DNA of 64,000 nt from positions 23,281,455-23,345,454 of the forward strand of contig NC_019866.2 of NCBI RefSeq assembly GCF_002234675.1. The letters are read 5' to 3'. Source of the stretch: Oryzias latipes. Its lineage: Eukaryota > Chordata > Actinopteri > Beloniformes > Adrianichthyidae. The notes beneath the pieces are model-generated. The model was not told the DNA's origin and searched no databases. It worked only from the letters and a program-made list of their open reading frames with translations. Within the stretch, counting starts at the first letter, position 1; each line of letters begins with the position of its first letter. The position numbers and the translations under genes were made by a program. Shown here one piece after another: positions 29,201 to 40,860 of this stretch.

Positions 29201-32200
29201 ATGTCCTGGAGTCATTATTCATTTTTTAAAGGGCCCTGTATCATGCTTTGAAGCTTTTCAGATATTGGGCCTAAAAAAGGAAAGCGTTTAGCTGATCACC
29301 GCTAGCTCGACGGAGAAAGTGGGTGTGTGTGTTAGCCTGGGGGCGGGGCTAGCCGCGCAGACTCTTCCTGGAAGGGGCGGGTACTCACTTTATGACATCA
29401 CAATGTTTTCATGGATTGGGAGGGGCTGGTGCTCAAAGGATGGATCAAAATACCACTTTGGGGTCGGGGAAGGGACATGATAATACTCTATAGAGTTGAT
29501 TTAGCACGATATCGGCCCTTTCCAAGTACAGTTTTACGCTGAGTTTTAAAGGCGGCGATCCAAAGTCGTGCAGCCTGACTTCTGTTTGGCTTAAATTGAA
29601 AAGGCAGAACAGGCTGTGGGTTTACCTGTGGACCTCTGTGGTGTTTAGGGAACCACAGTCCTCACGGCCTGGCAGCTTCCATCTGGACTGAAGACCTGAC
29701 TCTGGCTCTGGAGACCGCCAAGAAGTAAACGCTAAACCCTGATTCCTTTCCCTCTTTTCTTCATTTTGTGTCCAACTGTCCCTTTTTCTGCTTCATAATT
29801 TATAAACGTTCTTTTCTGTTTCTCGCTCTCGCTTTTTACTTGGATGTTGTCTGAAAGGTTGTTCTCAGCTCCCATAATTCAGCTCTGCAAGGAGCCTGAA
29901 AGAGGCTGACTCAGAAACCTGCAGGGCGGAGCTGGGAAGTGTGTGTGTGTTAGCTGCCACGCTCTTCACACCTTTGCTGTCCTCCTCAGTCTGTCGGTGG
30001 GCTCGGTGTGGGTGAATTCCCACTCGGTGGTGGATCCGTGTCTGCCCGTCTGCGCTCACAAAGACGGCGGCAGCTGCACAGACGGAGGACAGGAGGTGAG
30101 CCGCGGTGGACGGATCGGAGCTCTGACGTGAGCTAAGCCCACGTTCAGAGTTGAACTGTTGTTGAAAAGCAGAGGAGATGCATGAAATGAGACTGAAGAT
30201 GTGCTTTTGAGTCTTTAAAGACGCACTCCCATCATCTTTTGAGCTCTTCCAAAACTCTCCCAGTGGTTTTTAATTATGAGTCTACCGTTTTTAGCCAAAA
30301 TCCAAAAACATGTGTCGTTTTCCATGGCATAGTTTCTGCACAGCTCACGTTGGTTATAAACTCATGTCTGAGTTTGGGCGGGACTGTTGACCCCCTTCCT
30401 CTTCCTGTTGCTGAGAGCCCTTTGTTTACATGCTGTCTCGCTAACATACAGCTAGGGCTGCAGCTATCGATTCTTTTTGTAATCGATTAATCTAGCACTT
30501 AATCGATCGATTAAGCGAGTAATCGGATAAAACGACTTGTGTGTGTTTTTGAACGACCAAAACAAATAATGCATAACAAAAATGATGTGGTTGTAAAATG
30601 AACAAGCATTTGATTTTAAAGATCCGCTTTGATGCAAATGTTACTTTGGTGTTTTTAAGTTGGTCTTGAGAAGTGGCGGAGCTAGAACATTTTGTATGGG
30701 GGGCAGAAGACTTTGAAAGGGTGGCACAACACCAAAATGGAAGGCCATTAAAAATAAAAGAATCAGAAAAACATATTTGATCATTATCATTGTTTATATT
30801 TTGTGTAAAAATAATGCTTTTGTTATTTTTGCAATGCTTAAAGAAGCCTCGCGGTCCGCTGACAGGCGAGCTACCGCCTGTCCCAGCCCCTGCCTCTCGG
30901 CGCCCCCTCCATGCTCTTAGCTGAGTGTCCCGCGGGGTCCGAAGCGTTTACTTTGAAAAAATTAGAGTATTCAAAGCAGGCCCGGTCGCCTGAATACCGC
31001 AGCTAGGGGCCCTCGCCGCCCGCCGATGCGGCCCGCGCTGGTCGCCGCGGAGCGGCTGACACCGCCCCTCGCTCGCTGCCGGAGCCACGCGCCGGTCCCG
31101 CGCCTAAGGCGTCGGGGTTCCAGCGGTCACGCAGATGTCTTCTGTTCAGATGCTGAATCATGGAAGATGTGCTGTTGTGGTATGCCAGCTCTATTTTGCA
31201 GTAGAGACACTGCACCTTGTTCTCTTCTTTATGAAGTGTGTAATGATCCCACACTTAAGACAATTTCTGCCGTTAATTTATAGATCTATTCTCTGCCATC
31301 GCGCCAACTAAATTTAAAAGGTCCGTGTGAATAAACGGTCCGTGTGACTCAATCAAATCCCTGCGCCGCGCGTATAGTGCGCGTCATAGGAATTTAACGA
31401 GGCTTCGAGGCAGAGTTTTTGCCTCGAGGAATTTTTGTAATCGAGTAACTCGAGGAATCGTTTCAGCCCTACATACAGCCCTGCACAGCCCTAAGCTACT
31501 CAAACTCTGTTTACTTCAACAGTAAGATCTCTGTAGAAAACACAGTCGTCTGCTTTCTGCTGGATCCTGTTTGATTCACATCATGTCTTTTCCGTCAGGG
31601 TCTGTACCAGTTCCTGCGTCCGTCCGTCTCCTCTCTTCCTATTCGTTCATCCGCGGTCCCCTTGGATTACTCAAAGTTTGGGACAGAAGAGTCACCAGCA
31701 GTCATTCCTGACCCGGCCAGGTAAAAGCTTCTTACTAATCAGTCTGTTCATCCTACAACAGCCCAGGGACAAGTTGAAATGACTCTGCTTTGTGTTTGTC
31801 TTAGCTCTCCTCCGTCCTACCTGCAGTTTGTTGGGGGCAAAGCCTGTAAATCAGTGTCTGGCTGCAGTGTTGCTGTGCAATCACCAGGGGGCGGCGGCGG
31901 CGTGCTGGGGCTCTGTCCAGAGGGAGGCCGGAAAGATGTCCGAAACGCCGTGGAGGCAGCGCTCAAAGTCCAGCCCGGGTGAGAGAAACCTCCCAGCAGG
32001 ACGATCTACCGTGATCCTGCTCTGAGGACAGGGCTGCTACATTCATTATTCTGTAAAGATGATCTGCATTTAAACCTAAATATGATCCAATTAAATTTAA
32101 ACAGTTTCCTAAAAGTTTCAGTGCTGAAGATCTGAACGTCTAAAAACGTCTGAATTGTTCTGAGTTGTTCTGCGTTTCTGGTCGATGTCCTCAAAGGCTA

Positions 32201-35200
32201 ACATGAAGAGTCCTGCCATCGGTCTTCCAGAAAAGTCCTACAGAAGTTGCCGAGATTAACACCTTTTTCTTGTGTCAGCGGTTTTCCCTCAAAGCCACGC
32301 CCCTGTTTGTTTTTAGCTGAATTTGCACTTTCAAATGTCGGATTTTATTTGTAGAAGTGTTGAAGTCTTTGCTGCTCTGTTTCTCAGAGTGGGTCCTCCA
32401 TGCTGCCTGTTAACTGTTTTCTGAGTGTTGGTGGATCAGCTGAACCAGGTGTGCTCAGGCAGGTGAGCGCTGAGCTCAGCAAACACCAGCCTAACCTTTG
32501 ACCCTGGACGGTCCAACCATATCACTGTAGATAAGTGGTTTGGTAACGTTTAATCCCGACTGATTTGGTATTTCTCACGTCGGTTTGTATGAAAAAATTC
32601 AAAATTATCTTTAAAAAAACAAAACAAAAAAAAACTTAAAATGAACCTTAATACGGCCAAGTTTAAAGACATCTGAAGCAACCTGAGGTTTCCATGGAAA
32701 CGTGTCCTTCTCAGAGCTTTAGAACAGAACAAACAGTCCTTCGATCCTCTGATGGTTCTCAGGTTTAAACCTATAAATGTCACTCATTTCTAAATAAATC
32801 AACTCAGAAGTGACACCGTTTTAGCTTTTCCCAGGCTTTGGAGTTTCTTAGAAAATATCTGTTGTTTTCGAATGTTTTTTTTTTGGATCTTGTGCCAAAG
32901 TCCTGTTCAGAGGGGAGGGTTATGCCGAGTTCTTTCTCAGCTACGCAGTAAATTATTGATGTGACCTGATAAAGTTCTGTTCCTGGGACGGTCCCTCATG
33001 TAGCAAAGCAGCTTTATGTGTTTTATTTGTGTACAAAGACAATTCAAAGGTCTTTACACCAAACTAGAAACATTTGACAGAAATATTAAAGGAGTGATGA
33101 TAAAAATAAAGTTAAAAAAAACTGGATTGAATCAAATGCAGCTGGAGAACAGGTGGTTTTTTATCCTGGATTTAAATAAACTGTTTCTGCTCATCTGAAG
33201 CTTCCTGGAAGTCTGTTCCAGATCTGTAGAGCATAGAAACTGAACGCAGCTTCTCCGTGTTTGGTTTGACTCTAGGAACAGACAGCAGACCGGATCCAGA
33301 TGAGCACAGACATTTGGCCGATACAGACTGGGTCAGGTGGTCAGTCTTGTATTTTGGTGCTAAACCATTCAAAGGTTTATAAACCAGCAACAGAACTTTA
33401 ACGTCTCTCCTCTGGCAGACATGCAGACCGTGTCAAGACCTCAGAACCAGACTGATGTGGTTCTACTTTTTTGGTCCATATGAGAACACGAGCAGCAGAG
33501 TTCTGAATTTTTATTGACCTGTAAAAACACTGTTTAGTTCCCCCCCCCCCCCCCCCACAATGTGTCAAAAGTAACAAATCCCCTGTCTCTGATGTGTTTA
33601 CGGAGAGCCATGCGTCGCTATGGTAACCAATGACGCTGTTCTTAGCATGTAGTTGTTGAATAGAAGTAGCCTAAGGAGGGAGCCTTGGGGAACTCCAAAT
33701 GTAATTTATGTTGGGTCAGGTGTGAAATTACCAATCGACACAAAATTCTTCCTGTTTGCCATGTGGAACTCGAGTTCCACACGCTTTAAACATCCGTTCA
33801 AATTTCCGACAGTTTAAAAGATCTGTATCCTTATAGATGGTTTTTGGATGGTCCTGCTGTGTTTGGGCATTTCTCCTGTTTGGTAACGGTGACCTCTGAC
33901 AGCTGGTCGGTCAGGCGGTGGTTGCACACAGTGAGACATCGCTGTGGGTCAGACCGCCACGTTTGCACATCACTTCAGCTGAGGGTGGAGCGTCAGTTTT
34001 GACTCACCTGTTCTTTCATAACCTGAACAAAATCCAGGTGGATTCCTCACGCCTGGAGGGAAAACATTTGTCTGAACATTCCACTCTCCCTCCAGCTGGC
34101 AGAAGAAGACTCCTTCTGCACGTGCGCTGTCGCTGCACGCTCTGGTGAAGGGCGTGGAGGCAAAGAGGCAAGATCTCGCAACATCACTACACACCCAGAC
34201 TGGTGTGTCCATGGACGAGGCTGAAAAGGAGGTGGAGCTAAGCATCACCAGGCTCGCTCTGTGGGCGGCTTACTGTGACAAAGTGCAAGGAGGATCTCTG
34301 GTGAGGAATCGTGAAGGTGGTCTCAGCTGACTGTCAGGTGGGACCATAAAATCATCTCAGTGTTCCCTCTCCATGGGTCCTTATTTCCCTCGCCGTCCTC
34401 TTTTTCAGCCCATGCCAAAATCGGGCTCCGCCCTCTCCTTCCCAGAAGCCCTGGGGGTTGTTGGGGTTGTCCTGCCCGATGAAAGCCCCCTCCTCTCTAT
34501 GGTGACGCTTCTTGGAGCAGCGATTGCCTCGGGAAACGCTGTCGTCATGGTTCCCAGCCAGAAGCATCCACTGCCCACCATAGCTTTCATTCAGGTAAAC
34601 GGCCAACTGTTATCCAGGGCAGGGCAGGGCAGGGCAGGGGCAGGGGCAGGGCAGGGGCAGAGCAGGGCAGGGGCAGGGGCAGGGCAGGGTAAGGTATTTC
34701 CAATATACCTAAAATTTTATTTAATTCACAAACAGCTGGTCTTTATTAAACAGATTTTGGCATTAACTAGAAAAAGTGCTTTCATAACAATATTGCACAA
34801 GAAAAATAGGCCAAAGTTGAAATATTATTGCAACTTTGAACCAAAAAGTACTACGTTTTCGGTATGTCAGCACTAGGATTAGAGACGTCAGAACAAAATA
34901 CCATTGCAAGAACTTCACAACCATGGAAAAAAAGAGCCAATTTTGGCTTTTTTCGTCTTTTGTTACATTATGAGACAGGGCCTGAGTAATTTTATTTACG
35001 TTTTTTTTAATTGCGTTTAAATCTAAATGTTTTTCCTCTTTATTTCCGTTTGCTAATCATAGTAATGTACATTTTCAGCAGTTGGACAGCGTCATTATTC
35101 ATAAACGTGTGCAGTTCTCAGATGCGGTTTTCCCACTCACGTTCACGTTCCATCCACAGACACTCGCTCATATCGTCCCGCCTATCATCTCATCGACTCA

Positions 35201-38200
35201 TTATTACGTTCTCGTTTCACTGAGGCAAACTTTTTTTTCCCCTTACGGTGCGCATTAATTTAAATCGCCTGTTCATGAAGCCTGACATGGTAAGTCATGT
35301 ATGTTCTGGGAAACCATAAAGTTTTATTAAGTCTGATTTCTTTTTGTTTTGTTGTTTTTTTTTGGTCACACCTCTGCGTGCCGCTGTCTTCCTCCCTGCA
35401 CGCCGATGGTGGACGACCCCTGGAATAGAACATGCTTTCATGGTCACTGAAACATGCTACATGTACATGTTAGTGTTAATCAGTTCAGAGCCATAGACAT
35501 TTAACCAATTTAAACAATAAAAATCAGAATCACCTTTATTGGCCAAGTACAGTGCACGTACAAGGAATTTGGCTTCGGTGTCTTGTGCTCCCGTGCAAAC
35601 TAGAAAGATATAAAAAAAAGTTTAAAGGAGTTAGACAAGAGAGGATTAATAATAAAAAGAAAGTACTATGAGGTAGATATAGGAATATTTAAACATAACT
35701 AAATAAAAATGCAACAGTAGTTCTGGTGTGACAGTCTAAAAAGTAATAAATATGACTATTCCCAAGAACCTGCAATCTTCTGCTCTCTGTCATCAGTCCC
35801 TGTTGATGGAAAATGTCTATTTTTATCCTCCTGTGGTCCGTGATTAGATCCTTTGTATTTGTGGAGTGCAGCAGCAGGTTGTTCCCCAAGAGCTGCTCTA
35901 CCTCGTCCCTCTATTGTGACCCCCCCCCCCCCAGCAATAAATACTGGCGCCCGAATACCTAGAAATAATGTTAGTGTTAGGGCAGGAGCTCGCAGCCCTG
36001 TGGTTAGCTGGCGCTGACGAAAGCTGCAGATGGACTGTGGGAAACCCAGGTTCTGGAGTTTCTGTGGGAGATCCAGGTGGAAGGTCAGCCTGCATGGCTG
36101 TGTCCTCTGTTGGTGCTTCAACACATGAAGGCATGAACCAGCTTTTCAAACCTCCTCATCACCAGTGGAGTGAGGGCAGTAGTCACTGATGTGGGACTTC
36201 ATTGGTGGAGGGTTGTAGACTCAGTGGACCCAACAAAGTCTGATACAGAATCTTTTGTTATCCATCCTGGAACACCATTTGTCAGACCCGCTTCAGTTGA
36301 TGGAGACCTCAACGAGCGTCTGACCCAATCCTATGGGCCTTGAGGGCCATGGGGTGTTGCATAGCAGTCTCTGGTGACTCCAAAAGTTTGAGCACCTCTG
36401 CCAGCCTGTTTTCACTATTGGCTACTTTCTGGTTGGTCCCACAGTTGAACCGAACGCAGCTGCAGTTACCAGGCCCTCTGATCAATGTGCCCACAAAGGC
36501 TGGACATCTTCAGTCATCAGATTTGTACAACTGGCTATGTGAAAAAAATTGGTCAACATTTTAAAGTCCATGGTCTGATTTGGAGAACGTTTTCAGTCAG
36601 TGACGGGACTCTGCGGGTCTGTTCTTGGTAAATATGGAAACACTGACATTCCTAGTGTTCGCTTTGCTAACCCAGAGCTAGCACATCTGCAAAGTTTCTG
36701 CTTACAGTCTGCCAGAAGGAAACCGTGACTGCTTTGCATGTGTGAGGCTGCCGTGGTCCCACATCTTCCTGTTGCTTTGTTTTAAAGCCCCACTCAAGTC
36801 ATCTTTGATTTATAGTCAAAGTGTTTCCAGTGGTCTTTTAATTATGACTGTGCCGTTGTTAGCCAAAATCAAAATAAACCTTTGTTGTTTTCTAGGAGAT
36901 AGTTTCTGCAGAGCGGCAGGGATTCATTTGAAAGTCACCTCTGAGTTGTGGGCGGGACTGTAGGTGTAGAGTAGGCCCAGCCCCCCCTTCCCCTCCCTAA
37001 TGTTGAGAGCTCTTTGTTTACATTCTCTCCTGCTAGCTTACAGCCCCAACCTAACATTAGCGGTGCAACAATAAATATTGGAGCCACGCAGCCGTGGAGC
37101 TAAAGAAAACAAAGACGTACGTCTATTTATCTGCAAGTGGATGATCAGAATGGAGCGGAGCAAGGAGCTTTTACTATACTATAAATGTGCTTTTTTTTCA
37201 AACGCCAATTTTTCTTCTGCTTTTCTTACGATTTTAATAAAGAAATACTCAGAAATGCAATTTTTACTTGTTGTTTTCCTTCATCAGAAAAATGCCACAG
37301 GAACATGTTAAAAACTATTTTCGTCAGAGTGAATCTTCAACCATTGTTTTCCTGTTTCTTTTTGTTTATTATACAGTGATGAAAGTCTTCCGGGAATTCC
37401 CGGAAATCCGGGTTTTTGAGCAAACCGAACGTATTTTCCGGGAAATAAAGACCTGATCTTTACGGACAAATCGCTTTCCGGATTAGAAAATGGTCTGAAA
37501 TCGGCGAATTTTAGCTTTATTTTCTGTATTTCTCCGCGGATCGCTTCCTCTATGGTCGTGGCCATCTCTCGTCTTCCCGGCCTAATTGACCAATGACGGG
37601 ATGTTTTAGTTGCTTTCGGATGCGTCGACGGGTCTGATTGGCTCTGTCTGCACCACGTGGTCAGCGTGACTCGCTTCCCTAGAGACCAAAACTGGCGGAC
37701 CCACGCTAAACTTTCACAAACACATCTGAAGAGTTTGCGATCAAATTTGTGTTAAAATAATGGCAGGCATCGTCATTATTGAGCGTGGTCACGACCTCAG
37801 TTGTGAGAAGACGATAAAAAACAAATTGAAGTGGTCTTGGCTGGAAAAAAAAGATTTTTAAGGTAGTGTAGGTCAAATACTTTTTGTGTAAAATAATCTC
37901 AAAACCAGAAATAATTTCAGTTTTAGTTTTGAGTTTCAGTTTTTATTTTGAATACATTTATCTATCTAATTTATTTGTATTTCCTAATTACCATGATTTA
38001 GTTCAGTATAGTTGACATTAATTATAAGTATTTGATGGTTTGGACCCGCACTCCCTTAAAAAATAATGTTTACAATGTTTAGCTTAATTTGTATGTTTGT
38101 TTTGATATTTCCCAGATTACTTAGTATTGGTGTTAAAGAATTGATGTATTATGTTATAGAATTATAGTTTAAAGCAGATCCCATATTTTGATGTAATTAT

Positions 38201-39498
38201 AGTTTGAGAAAACAGTGCAAGTGGATGTTGTACATCAGTCATTTCTAAAGCAGAAATAATGTATAAATAACTGAGGTATTTTCATAGAATATCATAGTTA
38301 CTGGTGTTCTTTTTGCCATTTGGGGCTTTGATGTTACTATATTTTAGCAATTGTATGTTTTGCAGCTTTAAGGAAAAGCGTAGATTGTAGGATTGTGTTA
38401 CTTTGAGCAATTTTCCAAATTCTTTTTTAGGACCAGCAAGTCCTTAATGGAGAGTCAAACTAGGGGTTTGAATGACAAATGATGATGCTCCCATTAGTCT
38501 TAGTTTCTTGATTAAGAAGTGAATAACGAGCTGCCAGAATGCACCAGAATGCATCTAAGACTATGTATTTTTCAAAAATTTCTCTCTGCGTCGCCATATC
38601 GCTCAAAGAAAAGTTCAGGGATTTTTTCCTTGCCTGACTTTCATCACTGATTATAGCATCTTTTGCCATTTTTTCGGCGCTTAACTCTTACAATATTTCA
38701 GCTATTTTAACCATATAACTATCAAAATGTTCAGTTCTTTCAGCTTTTTCCAGCTATGACTTTTGGTCCTTCAAATCCCTGAACTTTTCAAGATATTCCA
38801 GGATTTCCAGGATTTCTGCCTCCATTGAAATCCATGAGGAATCCTTGGTGCAGAAACTCGCTGGTTCGATACCCGGCGCTGGCATTTTTCACAAACATCT
38901 TTTTTGTTATTGTGCTGCTTTCACTTTATGATCAACTTTGATCATTTCTTTATTTTCAATTATTAACCTTTAAGTTTTATTCTCGTTATTCTGCGTTTTC
39001 TTCTGGAGATGCAGCTCCTTCTAGTTAGGTTAGTTTTGATCAGAAACACACGCCTCTGCTCGTCCCCTCAGGTACTGCAGTCCTCTGACCTACCAGCAGG
39101 GCTTGTTAACGTCGTGACAGGAAGGCGAGACCAGCTGACGGTGGCTCTTGCTAATCACAGCGTCATCAGGTCTATCTGGTACTGGGGGAGCGCTGAGGTG
39201 AGAACAGGACACCTGCTGGATAATTAAAGAGAGCCGGAAAGGCCTTCCTGGATCGAGTTCTCTTCTCGACAAATCCAGAGCGTTCTCTCGTTTCTAATTG
39301 TCACTCCTGTCTGCGTTCCTGCCACAGGGATGCCGGTACCTTCAGTACACGTGCACCCGCCCCCTGAAAACCCTGAGGCTGGTGAGCCAGGAAGGCCAGG
39401 ACGAAGGTGTGGACTGGACTCAGGCCAGTCCATCGTTCTTGGAGGACCTGTGGAGGAACGCCGTCCAGTGGAAGAGCGTGTGGATCCCCACTGCATAA
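23300..39498 (+). CDS. aldh16a1: Aldehyde dehydrogenase family 16 member A1, complete, 17 coding exons
   Basis: Exons: 23300-23389, 25151-25250, 25330-25456, 25533-25690, 25762-25839, 25915-26102, 26174-26332, 26412-26570, 28111-28267, 29649-29724, 29990-30095, 31599-31720, 31805-31978, 34096-34300, 34409-34594, 39072-39197, 39328-39498. All phases match, giving 793 aa (human 802). The first part is a full ALDH-like domain ([43 protein letters not shown]). The second is a partial ALDH repeat ([36 protein letters not shown]). The start at 23300 was preferred to the ATG at 23345 because it gives the longer frame with a clean donor. The usual ELGGK glutamate and GQxC cysteine are absent: the aligned segments read [12 protein letters not shown] and KKKSEVHWVLC. 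Known vertebrate ALDH16A1 proteins also lack the cysteine, and the mammalian protein is proposed to act through partners such as HPRT1. The exon 6 donor (after AAGCCA) is weak but is the only one that keeps frame. Confidence 0.95.
24550..24800 (+). repeat. Dispersed family A copy 3 (internally deleted)
   Basis: Carries ggacatagtttctgcagagc and gtaaagaaatactcagacat. The segment between the G/C-rich middle and the aatactcag end is missing. Located in aldh16a1 intron 1. Confidence 0.6.
26622..27068. mobile_element. Short DNA transposon with tgtcc inverted ends
   Basis: The left end tgtccggattcccacccta pairs with the right end agcagggaatgaatttggaca, and the inner acatagtgcactatgtgg is itself palindromic. 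The sequence caagcat occurs just outside both ends and may be part of a target duplication. Located in aldh16a1 intron 8. Confidence 0.55.
27077..27622 (-). mobile_element. Terminal-inverted-repeat MITE, family B copy 4
   Basis: It starts gactgtataaaggaactgg and ends tccagttctcatgtaccgtc. Internal matches to copy 1 are gagcttgttggaagtccaca and ccctaccaatgaaagctcg. It starts only ~9 bases after another element ends. Confidence 0.6.
27690..27880 (+). repeat. tRNA-derived SINE, family C copy 2
   Basis: A tRNA-like head: agctcagtggccttgtggta then aaggtcgtgagttcaaatcc (A and B box positions). It is followed by actctaaaaatgggacccaa and a body shared with the other two copies. Located in aldh16a1 intron 8. 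Confidence 0.7.
29228..29521. mobile_element. MITE with aaagggccc inverted ends
   Basis: The left end aaagggccctgtatcatgc pairs imperfectly with the right end gcacgatatcggcccttt. The interior is G/C-rich (gggggcggggctagccgcg) with no ORF. Located in aldh16a1 intron 9. Confidence 0.55.
30216..31540 (+). repeat. Dispersed family A copy 4, split by a hAT insertion
   Basis: The left part (30216-30452) carries catggcatagtttctgcac and ttaattatgagtctaccg. The right part resumes at 31472 with catacagccctgcacagccc. The hAT element at 30453-31471 sits between. Confidence 0.6.
30453..31471 (-). mobile_element. hAT transposon with BED zinc-finger remnant
   Basis: The inverted ends tagggctgcagc and gtttcagcccta are flanked by a perfect 8-bp duplication, catacagc, at 30445-30452 and 31472-31479. 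Inner arms around gtaatcga are repeated and inverted. On the minus strand a frame ending near 31003 encodes [16 protein letters not shown] and [14 protein letters not shown]. This is the CxxC...HxxxxH pattern of a BED finger, the usual N-terminal domain of hAT transposases. The rest of the transposase is missing. Located in aldh16a1 intron 11. Confidence 0.85.
31979..34095. other. aldh16a1 intron 13
   Basis: Contains an unclassified interspersed repeat from about 33010 to 33740. Its minus-strand frame at 33172-33390 ([26 protein letters not shown]) resembles the C-terminal part of fish LINE polymerases. A C17 run is at 33540-33556. Otherwise unremarkable. Confidence 0.5.
34617..34690. repeat. 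GGGCA/GGGGCA minisatellite
   Basis: About 12 short units of gggca or ggggca just 23 bases after the aldh16a1 exon 15 donor at 34595. G-rich on the transcribed-sense strand, so it could form G-quadruplexes in the pre-mRNA. Confidence 0.88.
34691..39071. other. aldh16a1 intron 15 (4.5 kb with exon flanks)
   Basis: The longest aldh16a1 intron. It contains a repeat fragment starting cacctttattggccaagta (about 35530, a common fish interspersed sequence), a C14 run at about 35920-35933, family A copy 5 (listed separately), and a repeat-like segment with gtcttccgggaattcccgga at 37384. No missed exon could be supported. Confidence 0.5.
36786..37350 (+). repeat. Dispersed family A copy 5 (most complete)
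   Basis: Reads cactcaagtcatctttgat, agtttctgcagagcggcag, caacctaacattagcggtgc, ggatgatcagaatggagcgg and aataaagaaatactcagaaa in order. It is the reference for the other four copies. There is no obvious ORF, inverted ends or tRNA-like head, so the class is unknown. Confidence 0.65.
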
Positions 39499-40190
39499 TG
39501 TGACAGTCGAAAAGAGGTCAAAGGTCAAGAAGCCACAAGACGGCAACTGTAGACGAAGAAGCGTGATAACGTTTAGGAAAGATGAACAAAATCCACAGAA
39601 TAAGTGATTTTTCTATCCATATATATATTTATATATATATATGGCAAACAAAGCAGGGATGCCTTCTCTGTCCACACAAGAAGTTGTGAAAACCCAAATG
39701 ACTTTGACCTTTTTACAGATTCAGTTTAAAGTGCTGCAGTCCACTTACTGTAGATGGAAAGCTTCCATTTTTAGGTTTTCTTTCAGTATTCATTCCTTTT
39801 TGTTTACCTTTTGCCTCTTGATGCATTGAATCTTCCAGTGTTAAGATTTTCTGTTCAGTTCACTCAGAACTGAGTTGTTTTGATCCATTTTTAATCTAAA
39901 ATACTTGTCCTGGTGTTATGGATATCTGGATTATCAGTGTTTTCTTTGATCTGTTGTGCACAGATATACTAGTCCAGTAGAACTGTGTGAATGACCACAA
40001 AAAAGATTTGCATAAACTCAACTGAAACTCTGACATCTGTAGCACAGAAATATGTCTTATTATTGTGCTGATGATTTATCATGACTTGAAAACCGGAAGC
40101 TTTACCTTCACTTTGGGAATTTTATTTTTAATCAACGGGTTCCGGATTCTGTGCACTTCTCCATCACAAGGGCCTGAATAAAAACACTTT
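39499..40190 (+). other. aldh16a1: aldh16a1 3' UTR with poly(A) signal
   Basis: AT-rich sequence follows the stop codon. A canonical AATAAA lies at 40177-40182, about 680 bases after the stop, and no other gene intervenes before it. The cleavage site just after 40190 is inferred. Confidence 0.55.
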
Positions 40191-40520
40191 ATGAAGGACC
40201 ACATTTTTTTAAATTCTCAGAGTTTATCACTTGTTTTCAAAGATTCGTTTAGTTGACCGGAGTTTCTTGTTTCACTCAAAGTGGCATAAAAAACAGTAAA
40301 TGTTTTGCCTGAAATGTTCTCCTTCTGTTCCTTCAGTTGCATTTTTGGTGCAGTAGATGAAACCAAAGATTTAGTGAGGTCGTTCACTAAGCTTCTATTA
40401 AAATACACTGTAGATAGCTTTATGTAATCTGATTACAACCATCTTGAATTTGAGCAGACGGCTTTCCTCAGATATATTTCAGCTGGAAAACTGCTCCAGC
40501 TTAGAGATGCTGCAATCAAA

Positions 40521-40860
40521 GATTAGATAGATAGATGGATAGATAGATAGATAAACTTGTAGTCCATGGTACAAAACCTACAACTAAGAACAGACGGATT
40601 GTTATCCTTTCAGTAAACGGTCATATCAACGTTTCCACAGCTGTCATGTATATCGTCTGGCACTATATGCAATGTTGGTAAGTAATAAATATTTACAGTA
40701 GCATTCAGGCGACATACATTTATACATTGTATTTCTTAAAACAGCCTGCAGTTTCCTGATGCGGGACAACACGAACGGATCACAATCACTGGTCCCTCTG
40801 GGCGTTTTTAGCAAAAGTCTAAAAGTATCATCGTGAGCCACTTTTAGTCCCCGAAGGCTA
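40521..40860 (-). mobile_element. Non-LTR retrotransposon 3' fragment with (TATC)n tail
   Basis: The minus strand encodes MAHDDTFRLLLKTPRG, FVLSRIRKLQAVLRNTMYK and related residues, similar to the polymerase C-terminus at 21302-21730 (VAYNDAFRLLLQVPRW). It ends in a GATA/TATC microsatellite at 40524-40552, which fits a LINE 3' tail. It is heavily degraded. Confidence 0.6.

Noticed and set aside
38850-38885. tRNA gene suggested by ctggttcgatacccggcgc
   Set aside because: Only a B-box-like arm is present; no acceptor or anticodon stems can be built around it.
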